This document shows, piece by piece, positions 26,001 through 32,530 of a stretch of 64,000 nucleotides of DNA. A model generated the notes under the pieces. That model did not search any database. It was not told where the DNA came from and worked only from the letters and a program-made list of their open reading frames with translations. The position numbers were made by a program, and so were the translations under genes. Position 1 is the stretch's first letter; each line of letters starts with the position of its first letter. This DNA is from Dendrophyllia cribrosa (taxonomy: Eukaryota > Cnidaria > Anthozoa > Scleractinia > Dendrophylliidae): NCBI GenBank assembly GCA_024195265.1, contig JAJLRJ010000005.1:35842105-35906104 (forward strand), written 5' to 3'.

Positions 26001-26842
26001 TAGTAAATAATCTCAACGGGAGTAACCAAGTATGGCAAAAATATAGGGTATGCGAGTTCTTTAGAAATAGGCTTACAATATTACATGCATATACTTTCAA
26101 ACATGAAAGACCCCTCATGAAAATAACAGATAAAACTCAATGATTTGCAATCAAGAGGCAGCTGAATCGCAGAATAATGCAGAATTATTTAAAGTACTAG
26201 CCAAAGTGCTTCAACTCAACTCATCTGTTAATAACGAGTCTGGATGACTCATGAACAAATAATTCTAATATGAAATATTGGCTTTTCATGAACACATTTC
26301 ACAGGAGTGTCAGAAAAGCGTAATTATTAACGAAGAATACTCGTATAAGACATCACAGTGCAGTGGTAAAAAAGTAACAAACAAGTTTAAAATAATCACG
26401 ATTCAATATGCTCTTTTATTAGATGATTTGATGAGGATGTTATTCGTCGCGCACCTAAGCGGTATAGTTAAAATACTTTCACTTTATCGTATTTTCCCGT
26501 TTCGAAACCCGAGGAGAACACAAGGCTGCATAAAACTGCATATCAGCTAGCATAGCAAGCCTTACAGCTTGCAGTGTAATAATTAAGCTTAATTATCTAC
26601 TAAAATCCGCGATTCACCAGATCTTAAAAGTGCACTGACTGCGTGTTGAAATCACATGTGCAAATATACATGTAATATATTGCAAATGAACTGCGTTGTA
26701 GCTAACGTATGACTATAGAACTATTAATAAAATTACCCACCTCGCCACCAAACGACGAACTTGTGACTTTCCAATTCACAGTGACAATGACAAGAAGAAA
26801 TAAACGGACACTGGTGACACAAACATAATCGGCCAAAGCCAT
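4764..26842 (-). CDS. Interleukin-17 receptor-like gene, 13 exons (whole gene)
   Basis: Single-pass cytokine receptor of the IL-17R/SEF family; family members signal through SEFIR-SEFIR contacts with Act1/CIKS-type adaptors. CDS exons (minus strand order): 26741-26842, 23812-24103, 21825-21869, 21065-21205, 20711-20802, 19085-19211, 13437-13594, 13017-13079, 12008-12107, 8140-8265, 7656-7727, 6313-6564, 4764-5092. They sum to 1899 nt with phases matching at all 12 junctions and canonical GT-AG borders, giving 632 residues. Layout: signal peptide, Ig-like domain (about 35-131), FN3 (about 147-266), FN3 (about 267-370), transmembrane helix (about 389-409), SEFIR (about 440-632). The order fits IL17RD/Sef more than other paralogues. 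Exons were placed by eye, so a small exon could be missed. Introns carry many MITEs. Confidence 0.85.
5292..5950. mobile_element. TTAA-flanked MITE in intron 12
   Basis: The ends GGTGGCT and AGCCACC sit between TTAA at 5288-5291 and TTAA at 5951-5954. The interior (about 5470-5760) is a further long imperfect palindrome around TTTGAGGCTAATAACTT. The TTAA duplication is typical of piggyBac and Kolobok transposases. No coding capacity; the overlapping short frames mirror the palindrome. Confidence 0.7.
6313..6564 (-). CDS. IL17R-like exon 12: first half of SEFIR
   Basis: Acceptor TATGTTGCAG and donor GTAAGT. Encodes about residues 440-524. KRCVFILHTRCC is the SEFIR first strand; EPSIDMW and ISPNVPRWYEDQ lead to KSDCVIVLGS, matching the family pattern in which an acidic-W segment precedes W-x-x-x-Q and a VIVL-S strand. 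Phase 1 at both ends of the exon. Confidence 0.85.
6597..6878. mobile_element. MITE, tandem copy 1 of 3 (intron 11)
   Basis: TIR GAGCAGTTTTCAATTGAG and its inverse bound about 282 bp, with TA on both sides. The interior contains several CCAAT/ATTGG motifs and a GCGCGGGAAA E2F-like site. It differs from copies 2 and 3 at a handful of bases. Confidence 0.85.
6897..7178. mobile_element. MITE, tandem copy 2 of 3 (intron 11)
   Basis: It starts exactly 300 bp after copy 1, separated by a short linker (ATGTAATCGGAAA-like) that is repeated before copy 3. The same TIRs and TA flanks apply. The exact 300-bp spacing says the array arose by tandem duplication of MITE plus linker, not by three insertions. 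Confidence 0.85.
7197..7484. mobile_element. MITE, tandem copy 3 of 3 (intron 11)
   Basis: The same element, again offset by 300 bp, with an extra AACCAA unit near the left end and several substitutions near the right end (for example TTTTCACGCTC in place of TTTCGACACTC). It ends about 170 bp from exon 11. Confidence 0.85.
7656..7727 (-). CDS. IL17R-like exon 11: juxtamembrane cytoplasmic linker
   Basis: A short 72-nt exon with acceptor TTTCTTGCAG and donor GTGAGC. It encodes KITLPDPPITRPNSDQPLL, a proline-rich linker between the membrane helix and SEFIR. There is no domain to recognise; it was placed because phase and both splice sites fit. Confidence 0.75.
7847..8055. repeat. Inverted-repeat element in intron 10
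   Basis: The left arm TTAAACATGTTTAAATGTT continues to TTTAGTTTAA and is mirrored at 8020-8055. About 210 bp, AT-rich, no coding capacity. Likely a small MITE; the flanking duplication is unclear. Confidence 0.55.
8140..8265 (-). CDS. IL17R-like exon 10: transmembrane segment
   Basis: A 126-nt exon with phase 1 borders. Encodes a short membrane-proximal stretch (GKVPVDHTTK) and a hydrophobic run of about 21 residues, ILIAVFGTFFGLV to CTLLVVY, then RVFFQQ. The single helix sets the topology: Ig and FN3 domains outside, SEFIR in the cytosol. Confidence 0.85.
8617..9391 (+). repeat. Dispersed repeat R1, copy 1 (intron 9)
   Basis: It starts with the palindrome-rich end TTGTTGCTGCGGAACGAGCG, which recurs at 31524 and, inverted, at 36277-36324. 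It contains three copies of a 33-bp unit (GAATTCACTGCGCCACGC...) at about 8730-8815. Its 3' part (9110-9391) recurs at 35992-36262 and, inverted, at 30897-31135. Probably a non-autonomous DNA element truncated at its right end. It may be inserted into another element, since similar CGCGAAATT-rich sequence flanks it at 8340-8460 and 9400-9535. Confidence 0.65.
9559..10004. mobile_element. MITE with CCCCGGG / GGAGTAC-type ends
   Basis: The left end CCCCGGGAGGGGGGTAC and right end GGGAGTACTCCCACCCCCCC are G/C-run inverted ends bounding about 445 bp without coding capacity. A related right end (GGGAGTCCCTCCCCCGGG) occurs at 30198-30215. Confidence 0.6.
10228..10540 (-). mobile_element. Possible LINE 3' tail (minus strand)
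   Basis: On the minus strand the segment ends in a (TTG)n tail with TTTATTATTTG-like sequence before it, like the (TTG)n-ended LINE at 52.5-53.1 kb. No reverse-transcriptase peptide is readable, so this is weak. Confidence 0.3.
10567..10995 (+). pseudogene. CR1/L2-like LINE, C-terminal remnant
   Basis: Frame 1 reads SQLHSHYTRN; after a frameshift near 10630 another frame reads CRTNIRNFSIRFQGPKFFN and EIQNSESIRLFGKILKKFLL. This is the conserved C-terminal tail after the reverse transcriptase in CR1/L2-type LINEs. It is 5'-truncated and frameshifted, and followed by a TTA microsatellite. Non-functional. Confidence 0.65.
11003..11050 (+). repeat. (TTA)n/(TAG)n microsatellite
   Basis: About eight ATT units run into about seven TAG units, directly after the LINE remnant, and may be its tail. 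Confidence 0.85.
11056..11216. mobile_element. Near-palindromic MITE
   Basis: Arms of about 75 bp sharing CAATTTGGGATTAATTTGCAC and GAGTTTTTCAAAAAGCTCAA meet around GAGCCGCTTCGGCGAG. No coding capacity. Confidence 0.75.
11231..11355. mobile_element. Short MITE, ATACATGAAAAAATT TIR
   Basis: ATACATGAAAAAATT at the left is mirrored by AATTTTTTCATGTAT at the right; the interior includes AGCCAATCAGAATCGAG. A related CCAATCAGATTCGAG end is at 36518-36536. Confidence 0.65.
12008..12107 (-). CDS. IL17R-like exon 9: end of second FN3 and stalk
   Basis: Acceptor AATTTTCAG and donor GTAACT. TRTSTVTVLIP has the alternating pattern of a final FN3 beta strand; PPTIPPSNPPRTI is a proline-rich stalk before the membrane helix. 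Phase 0 in, phase 1 out, matching exons 8 and 10. Confidence 0.8.
12739..12983. mobile_element. TA-flanked MITE in intron 8
   Basis: Long inverted arms (about 95 bp) begin CTACGATTATCAGTTGAGCA and end with the inverse, flanked by TA. It ends only 33 bp from exon 8, so it sits next to that exon's donor site. No coding capacity. Confidence 0.8.
13017..13079 (-). CDS. IL17R-like exon 8
   Basis: A 63-nt exon, phase 0 at both ends, acceptor GACATTGCAG, donor GTAACA. Encodes 21 residues (GTYNATILLKEECSRFNYSI...), the middle of the second FN3 domain, with NAT and NYS N-glycosylation sequons. Confidence 0.8.
13437..13594 (-). CDS. IL17R-like exon 7: start of second FN3
   Basis: A 158-nt exon with acceptor CATGCAG and donor GTAAAAG. 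Encodes GSLINVTAEYFDKKIFVTW and then FIIRWNN: the FN3 B-strand W and C-strand pattern, with one NVT sequon and two cysteines. Phase 1 in, phase 0 out. Confidence 0.8.
13595..15785. other. Intron 6, 3' part: no gene or element recognised
   Basis: AT-rich intronic sequence. I found no TIR pair, transposon protein or additional in-phase exon here. Confidence 0.45.
17622..17800 (-). pseudogene. Merlin transposase, C-terminal relic
   Basis: The minus strand reads ESQVKRKLKAMNGT, then LPGYLDEFNWRK and ILADIAEFYPLN-stop. This is the C-terminal end of ISXO2/IS1016-like DDE transposases, where the last catalytic E starts the E-S-x-W/V-K-R helix and Y-L-x-E-F-x-W-R follows. Only about 58 residues survive; the upstream catalytic aspartates are not found, so it is inactive. 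Confidence 0.75.
17871..18140. repeat. Subterminal tandem repeat array of the Merlin element
   Basis: About twenty degenerate copies of a roughly 11-mer CTGTCGGCCGA in both orientations. A matching but more diverged array lies at 16665-16765 near the other end. The reading frames through it are repeat artefacts. It is likely a transposase-binding array or replication-slippage product. Confidence 0.85.
18668..18741 (-). tRNA. tRNA-like sequence (pseudo-tRNA or SINE head), anticodon-position TTA
   Basis: Minus strand: an A-box-like TGGTCTTGTGGACTAG, an anticodon arm CCGGG/ATTTACA/CTCGG that folds cleanly, and a B-box-like GTTCAATTCC, followed by a run of 10 or more T (Pol III terminator). The T stem is poorly paired and the acceptor stem is doubtful. 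The loop would present TTA, which reads a stop codon, so a pseudogene or SINE origin is likelier than a working tRNA. Confidence 0.5.
19085..19211 (-). CDS. IL17R-like exon 6: end of first FN3
   Basis: Acceptor GATTTTAG and donor GTAAAT, phase 0 in and 1 out. Encodes YWIFLHHIKYGATYMIAVQ, the FN3 F-strand Y-x-V/I-x-V/A pattern, then a polar segment ending DIRVP. Confidence 0.8.
20023..20578. mobile_element. TTAA-flanked long-TIR MITE in intron 5
   Basis: AGTGTATATGACAGATAT ends are flanked by TTAA (20019-20022 and 20579-20582). The arms extend over about 250 bp each, including a shared TGACGTCA-like region, so the element is almost a complete foldback. Open frames on both strands are mirror artefacts. 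Confidence 0.85.
20711..20802 (-). CDS. IL17R-like exon 5: middle of first FN3
   Basis: Acceptor AATAATAG and donor GTAAAA, phase 1 in and 0 out. Encodes SDLWGYHVYITGKDYHPGHY and then DCFQINSKK: the FN3 C-strand (GYHVYI) and loop with one cysteine. Confidence 0.8.
21065..21205 (-). CDS. IL17R-like exon 4: start of first FN3
   Basis: Acceptor TTTCAACAG, donor GTCAGT, phase 1 borders. Encodes TSCVTFSKTSYPDC, then PGPPLNVKLLSY and VIQVTWEAPNT. P-G-P-P-x-N-V and V-T-W-E-A-P are classic FN3 A/B-strand features. Confidence 0.85.
21332..21358 (+). repeat. 27-base poly-G tract in intron 3
   Basis: A run of 27 G preceded by GGGA and followed by AGGG. G-quadruplex capable. Length in assemblies is unreliable. 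Confidence 0.9.
21825..21869 (-). CDS. IL17R-like exon 3: micro-exon linker
   Basis: A 45-nt exon with strong acceptor TTCAAGCAG and donor GTGAGC, phase 1 at both sides. Encodes QPQLPCGAARKDKL, a linker between the Ig-like and first FN3 domains. The call rests on splice sites and exact phase, not on homology. Confidence 0.65.
   Translation of the reverse strand: MSHSCLVEQLEKIN
22282..23447. mobile_element. hAT-type element with CAGGGATTCTGACAGGGTGC TIR
   Basis: CAGGGATTCTGACAGGGTGC at the left and its inverse at the right bound 1166 bp in intron 2. Subterminal ATTGTGCGGGA-type repeats occur about five times inside each end. CAGGG ends resemble hAT elements. I could not recognise a transposase in the interior frames, and an 8-bp duplication is not clear. 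Confidence 0.7.
23812..24103 (-). CDS. IL17R-like exon 2: Ig-like domain
   Basis: A 292-nt exon, acceptor GTTTTTCAG, donor GTAAAC. Encodes about 97 residues with ...HWTWNKTVIV... and KVDTSNSGIYSFVV, the Ig-fold E-F signature D-x-x-x-G-x-Y-x-x, but F where the canonical F-strand cysteine would be. Three N-glycosylation sequons (NKT, NNT, NGT). Ends QLQVRK. Confidence 0.85.
24363..24785 (+). repeat. Minisatellite, CACTGTGTGGA-type unit, intron 1
   Basis: About 35 degenerate units of roughly 12 bp, (T)GTGTGGACACTG / GTGTGGGCACTG, over about 420 bp. The minus-strand frames of 112 and 157 residues through it (repeated HSxHTVxTQCP) have no other support and are read as repeat artefacts. It ends about 260 bp upstream of exon 2. 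Confidence 0.9.
24786..26740. other. Intron 1 remainder: no gene recognised
   Basis: AT-rich intron. An imperfect mirror of GAAACATG-type sequence is present at 25375-25460. No transposon protein or extra exon was recognised. Confidence 0.45.
26741..26842 (-). CDS. IL17R-like exon 1: start codon and signal peptide
   Basis: The ATG at 26842 opens MALADYVCVTSVRLFLLVIV then TVNWKVTSSSFGGE, a hydrophobic h-region followed by small residues: a plausible cleavable signal peptide. 102 nt, donor GTGGGT, phase 0 into exon 2. It is the first in-frame ATG preceding the hydrophobic run. Confidence 0.8.
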
Positions 26843-27620
26843 TGCTACCAGTGCTCATGAGTGACGAATGCGGATATATGCCTGTACGGGAAGCGTATCC
26901 ATTCAACCGTAGCCCATCAACGCACCTTGAAACCTTCCCATTCTGTTCGTGACAGCATCACATCTCTAAAATTCATCCACCGGGCTAATATTTAATATAG
27001 TAATCACAATACCTGTGGGCGGTACAGGAACAAGTGAACCCACGTCATTGCATGTCATTTTGAATAACAACTGTCCATGTTTACAAGTTTCACTTGTATT
27101 CCGGTTTCCATGAATGAGGTTCGGAATTTAGTTTCTTGGAAATCAAAGCCGGTCGGTAATTAAAATTTAACTATTCTCCTTCCAGAATAAAAAGATAAGC
27201 TTCATCGTTATAAATCAATAATCAGCGCAATCTAGAAACAAGAAATTAATTAGTTTCGTGATGATTTTCCGGTAGTTTCACAAAATATAGCATAAAACTG
27301 CCACAGCGGATGCAAACATATGAAGTCTTATCCAATCTTATTTTCCCGCAGGGTCATTGAATATAAGCTTAAGCTTAAGTGGGCGGTAACAAAACAGGTG
27401 CATCAGGCCGTTTATGACCGTTTAGAGTCAAGTCAAAATTATCCTGAATTTGCAAAAATCGTAAGCTTAAATCGTAAGTTTGCTCCAAGGTTGTCACCAT
27501 TCACACCGGCATTTCTTTGATGTAGGGGATTTTGCTCACGTCAGCTGCTCAAGTCCCACTTTGTGACGATGACGTCACGAACCTCTTTGTCACCTTTCCC
27601 GTGAAACCACTGGGGGCCAA
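26843..27620. other. Upstream region of the IL17R-like gene
   Basis: Should hold the promoter and 5' UTR of the minus-strand receptor gene. An AT-rich TATATTAAATATT stretch lies about 150 bp upstream of the ATG; I cannot call a TATA box or initiator with confidence. The frame at 27320-27520 is unsupported. Confidence 0.3.
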
Positions 27621-27929
27621 GGGACGGACCATTAGATTTTTGAGGGGGGGGGTTGGGCAAATACCAAAAAAAAATTCGAGCACGGCCTTGAACTGCAAAA
27701 AAAATATCGTGCAAAACAAAAATCCCAGGAAAAAAAATTCCTGCAAAGCTTTATATTTTCAGAACAATATTTTATATCCAGAAGCAGATGGTCAGAACAC
27801 AAATAAATCACACTAACGTTGTAGAATGTTAGAATGTTAGCGACTTATATGCACTTGGGGAGGATCAAATGTTCTATCTTTTCATTGGCTTGTTTAGTTT
27901 AGCCAATAACAATGCTTTATTTTTGACTA

Positions 27930-28520
27930 AAGCAAACAACAGACTTCCAATATCTGGGATCATGGATTAGCCATAGCGCCAAAGATCTGATGATAAGGAA
28001 AGCGAAGGCCTGGGCTGCTTTAAACAAAATGGAGCCGATTTGGAAATCCGACCTTACTAGGAATCTCAAGCTAAGATTCTTCAGGGCAACTGTCGAAAGT
28101 GTTTTTCTGTACCGTGCCGAGAGTTGGACACTGACTAAAGCTCTTGAACAGCGATTAGATGGTTGTTACACAAAGATGCTCAGGGCTGCACTAAATGTCA
28201 GTTGGAGAGACCATATCACAAACAAGCAGCTCTATGGCGATATTCCACCTGTATCGACTACACTACGCATGAGAAGGCTGAGATTTAGCGGACATTGTTG
28301 GAGGAGTAAGAAAGAGGTAGTTTCCCAACTGTTATTCTGGGAGCCATCACATGGTAAGAGATCTAGGGGACGTCCAGCCAAGACCTATATTGACCAGCTA
28401 GAGGATGATTCAGGACTAGCGAGAGAGGCGCTCCCCGAAGTGATGGAGGACACCAATGGTTGGAGGAGGGTCATTTCTGGAATCCGAGTGCGCTCGACAT
28501 GATGATGATGATGATTTTTG
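27930..28520 (+). pseudogene. RTE-type LINE, 5'-truncated reverse transcriptase C-terminus
   Basis: An open frame (F-Q-Y-L-G-S-W-I, then MIRKAKAWAALNKMEPIWKS, VESVFLYRAESWTL, LRMRRLRFSGHCWR, GKRSRGRPAKTYIDQLEDD) ending near 28500 in a (GAT)n tail. These are the post-catalytic RT thumb and C-terminal motifs of RTE/BovB-like LINEs, and the trinucleotide tail is typical. The catalytic domain is absent, so this copy is dead on arrival. Confidence 0.85.
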
Positions 28521-28700
28521 ACTCGACGTAAGTTGTGTTTCATTGTAGGCTTTTCAGCTGATTTCATAAGTAAGCATGTAAGATATTTTCTGACATAAGG
28601 AATGGCTCTTTTATAGTTGTACAGTGGCATTGTAGGTACATGTATATCTCAATGGATGAGAAATACTTTGTTTATGTGTTGTACAACAAGCTTGTAATTG

Positions 28701-29534
28701 CAGGGGCGGCGCTACCGGTGGGGCAGGTGGGGCATTTGCCCCACCAACTTTCGACAGCTCAAAGTGGCGGTGGGCGGAGATAAATAGTGTAGCAACATCC
28801 TTTGACCAGATCTGATGGCGGGGCGCTTTAATGCATTAGAGTTTGCAAAATAAATATTCCGTTAATTAATCAAAAGCCTACAATTTTAGCATCGGAGATA
28901 TTGTGACTGACTTTAGACAGGATATTGGATATTGTGAACCAAGCATTTCAATACCCCTTGAGTTACTCGGACGTCAGCTATCGGACTCCAGCTACCGACA
29001 AATCCATCAGACAAATCCATCAATGCTGTAAGTTAGCGCTCGGCCTTTTCCCTTAAGAAGGCTTAAGACATATCTACGAACAAACTATGTCACAAGAAAG
29101 ATTAAATCATTGCATTATCCAGACATTGCATTAACTAACAAATTGAACATGGCTGATATTGGAAATCAGTTTCTTTCTGCCTCTAATGACAGAGAAAATC
29201 GCTTTGGAAAATTCGTTTCCAAAGCCTTCCCATACTGAAAAGAATTGACAGAGAATATTCGAGTGACAGTCGAATTTACTTTGAACAAACAACCAAAATG
29301 GAGTTACACCCAAGTTTCAGAAAGTGTTTCGTGTACATGTACTTTTCATGAGAATTAAACTGAACTCCAAGCTGGCCTTGGAAACTGTTTCTCCGGTCTC
29401 AGGAACGCTGGAAATAGCATTTCAGAGAGTTTCATTTCAAAAATTTTCCGGGGGAGCATGCCCCCGGATCCCCCTAGAAGCTCTCGGCACAGGAGATTCG
29501 CCCCACCAACATTATATTTCCGGCGCCGCCCCTG
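28701..29534. mobile_element. hAT-type non-autonomous element, CAGGGGCGGCGC TIR
   Basis: CAGGGGCGGCGC at the left and its inverse GCGCCGCCCCTG at the right. TAATTG directly precedes the left end and follows the right end (partial duplication). 834 bp; both ends contain a GCCCCACCAAC motif. No transposase recognised. Confidence 0.7.
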
Positions 29535-29968
29535 TAATTGTAAGATGGTTGGGTGTACTATGATGGGCTGTGGAAGCGACATCAACAGGGGGCTGGAGTA
29601 AAGAAAATTGTAGGGGCAGTTACAACACCGCGGCCAGGCTTCATACTATCAAGGTGTTGTTACATCAGATCTGACTTGCTATAGTATTCCTGTCTCTAGT
29701 ATGGCCTTTCTAGTATTCCTAACACGTATATGTGTCAGGCATTAAAACATATAGACTCGCAAAAAAAAAATCATGCAAGCAAATCATGGCAAAAAGAAAA
29801 ATCCTGCACAGTCTCGAGCGTAGAAAAAAATATCCTGCACCAAAAAATTGTCCAACCCCCTCCCCCCTCCCCCCCTCAAAAATCTAATGGTCCGTCCCTA
29901 AGGACTTGTATTTCGTTGATTACGGATCTATAAAAATAAATTATCATTCTCGAGAGAACGAGCACGCC

Positions 29969-30216
29969 GGGGGGGGGGGGGGGGGGGGGGGAGGGGGGAA
30001 ATATTAGAAATATCGCGGTACCTTTTAGGGCATGAGCCGAAAAAATATGACAGAATATGACATGTGTTGTTTTAGAATTGGTACTTCTTAGGGGTAAAAA
30101 TTCTTTTGAGCCACACTCATCAAACGAGATTCTGGTACCTTAAAGCGTATTTTTCGAAAATTTCCGACGAGCACCCCCGTCATTTTTTTTTTTATATGGG
30201 AGTCCCTCCCCCGGGC
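29969..30216. repeat. Poly-G tract and CCCGGG-type repeat
   Basis: A run of 23 G (29969-29991), A, then GGGGGG opens a segment that ends GGGAGTCCCTCCCCCGGG at 30198-30215. The end resembles the right end of the MITE at 9559-10004, suggesting the same family. Confidence 0.6.
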
Positions 30217-30309
30217 GAACATGTAAGCATTGACAGGAGCTTATTATTAATAACAGCCATTAATTGATCTGATCTGACTATGTAAAAAAGTAGACTTTGC
30301 GAGACAATT

Positions 30310-30488
30310 AAATAAGAAGCAAAGGACCGTGAACGAAAATTAATGCTGCTGGTGTAGTATATCAGCCGTGCTCTATACTTCGATTGTATCTCTATTTTTT
30401 CTATTTTTTTGTTTTGGGCTGACTAGATCTGCTCTAGATCCTGCGTACACCAGCAGCATTTTCGTTCGCGGTCCTTTGCTTCTTATTT
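30310..30488. repeat. Inverted-repeat element, AATAAGAAGCAAAGGACCG arms
   Basis: About 48-bp arms sharing AAGAAGCAAAGGACCG and GCTGCTGGTGTA flank a T-rich loop. A diverged relative (CGTTCGCGGTCCTCTGCAGT) lies at 36912-36931. Confidence 0.7.
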
Positions 30489-30738
30489 ACTTGTTTTATT
30501 TTGGGACCGTAGGTCATTTCAGATGCGAAATGCTGTTTATTTATTTTTTACATGGCATTGGCCATGTATTCGCTGACCAATGGTTCTGTCTGTCCTCACT
30601 TTTTTTATCGCGACTACGACATGATATTTCAAATTATTTGCCTACTACTCATGGTTTATACGCGCCGCTGTGACGTGGGTCAGTTGGCAAACGTTTGAAT
30701 TCGAGCTCATCTGTTGCCATCACCACGTGCATTTATAA

Positions 30739-30885
30739 TGGTAATAGGACTGAGTGGAGTCCGATTCTGTCTGTAATCATACGAGTAAATAACAAAATCG
30801 GACGACCGCGAAGCGGGAGTCCGATTTGTTTAATCACGAGTATGATTACAAACAGAATTGGACGACACGAAGTCCTGTTACCAAT
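30739..30885. repeat. Inverted-repeat element around TCCGATTCTG
   Basis: TGGTAATAGGACTG...TCCGATTCTGT...ATCATACGAGTA is mirrored by TACTCGTGATTA-like, ACAGAATTGGA and GTCCTGTTACCA. About 147 bp, no coding capacity. Confidence 0.65.
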
Positions 30886-30896
30886 TAATCATAACT

Positions 30897-31507
30897 ACTA
30901 GTGTATCCAAAAGATAGTATAAATTGCTGCGGTAAATTTGTTGGCTGGTATTACAGAATTTTGTCTTTCGTTTTTTGAGGGGAAGCAAAGCAAATGTAAA
31001 AGGGATGAATCGACGAAAACTCCAGCTGATATTAAGACTAATTTTGTTTTGTAATTCACGCATCAAGTTCTTGCAATGTCTATAGAATATTGTTGAGCTA
31101 AGGACGCGTTCACCACGAGGTAGGTGTGAAAATTTAGGTTAACTATTGACAGTGAGTATGTTGCGTTACTGGCTAGCCGTATCGTGTTCGCGTCTCCACG
31201 CGCTCAGCTCAGGTTTCGCGTCCCCACGCACTCAGCTCAGTTAGTCTCATCGACCGCTGTCAGAGAGATTTCAAAATAAATTTGTCTTTTATTCCGTACA
31301 ATCTATCCAACGATCCTATGGCCATGCCTCACAGTCCTCGCTCAACTCGCGGTAGTCTTCGACACTTGAGTTCCGATTTGGACTGGGACATGTTGGACCA
31401 AAATATTACAAATCTCGCAGCCAACAGCTTGAAGCTATTGTTCGCGGCGCAGTGCATTCTGGCCCAAAATGTGTTCGTGGCGCAGTGAATTCTGGTAAAA
31501 AGCGATC
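30897..31507 (-). repeat. Dispersed repeat R1, copy 2 (inverted)
   Basis: Inverse of 8705-9391 with substitutions and a small tandem duplication near 31200 (the CGCGTCTCCACGCGCTCAGC region). It ends against the left terminus of R1 copy 3, making a head-to-head arrangement. Confidence 0.75.
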
Positions 31508-31986
31508 AATTCGAGATTTTTTTTGTTGCTGCGGAACGAGCGTAGCGAGTGAGCAGCAACATAATCAGGATTTAAGAAAAAAATATGAGAAAAAAATATA
31601 AGCTACGAAAAATCTCGATTTGATCGCTTTTTACCAGAATTCCCTGCGCCACGCACACATTTTGGGCCAGAATTCACTGCGCCAAGCACACATTTTGGGC
31701 CAGAATTCACTGCGCCACGAACAATAGCCTCGCTTGCTGCTTCAAGCTACTTTAATTCGAATCTGTTTTATTTACAAAAACGCTTTGCTTTCGTTCTTGC
31801 ATTCCATGATATTTACCATAATGCTCAATTTCTTCTAATTTTTCAGAATGATGTCCTGTGTTCTCTCCAAAATATATATTTTAGTGAAAAAAATTCTAAT
31901 TCTCAAGAAAATCTTCGAAGTTTACCTAAAAACACTAATCTATATTTACCTTTTGCAAATATGCAAAACGACTCTTCGAATAAGAA

Positions 31987-32530
31987 ATGACGACACCTTT
32001 TAAAGCTTCTTTTTGTTCGTTAAATGTCAGAGGTCTAAACCAAACACGCAAACGAAGACAACTCTTCAGGTGGCTGCATAACAATAAGTTTGATATAATA
32101 TTCCTTCAGGAAACCTACTCAACAAAAAATATAGAAAACATATGGAAATCTGAATGGGGCGGCAAAGTCTATTTTAGCCACGGCACAAATCACTCGAGAG
32201 GTGTCATGATACTTTTTAACCCTAAATTGGATGCCTTGGCTGACAACATTGAAACGGACAAAAATGGACGTTATTTGCTTCTTCAGGCAACCATTCACGA
32301 CTTTTCTTTCCAATTGTGTAACATCTATAGTCCCAACAATAACTGCGATCAAAAAGTGTTTTTTTTCAAATATTATTGATGTCATTAAAAAGCGTCCGAA
32401 CAACAACTTTATAATCGGAGGTGACTTTAATTGCGCGCTAACACCTCGCGACAAAATAGGTGGCGCGGCCATAGAAAGGAAAAACAATGTAATTAGCGAA
32501 ATTACTAAATTACGCGACTCGTTTCGTTGC
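31987..32530 (+). pseudogene. LINE AP-endonuclease domain (frameshifted)
   Basis: Starts MTTPFKASFCSLNVRGLN; shows IIFLQETY (catalytic E), the YSPNN motif and, after a frameshift in a T run near 32360, FIIGGDFNCAL (GDFN catalytic D/N). These are exonuclease-endonuclease-phosphatase motifs of L1/Tx1-clade LINEs. It cuts target DNA to prime reverse transcription in intact elements. The expected catalytic H and the RT core are lost. Confidence 0.85.

Larger units (their letters stand above)
27621..29898. mobile_element. Inverted-repeat element (GGGACGGACCATTAGATTTT) hosting two insertions
   Basis: The left end GGGACGGACCATTAGATTTT runs on into a G-rich stretch; the right end is the inverse, preceded by a C-rich stretch. 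Both ends continue with similar A-rich, GCA-containing sequence. Inside lie an RTE LINE fragment (27930-28520) and a hAT-type element (28701-29534), so this outer element is older. Confidence 0.65.
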
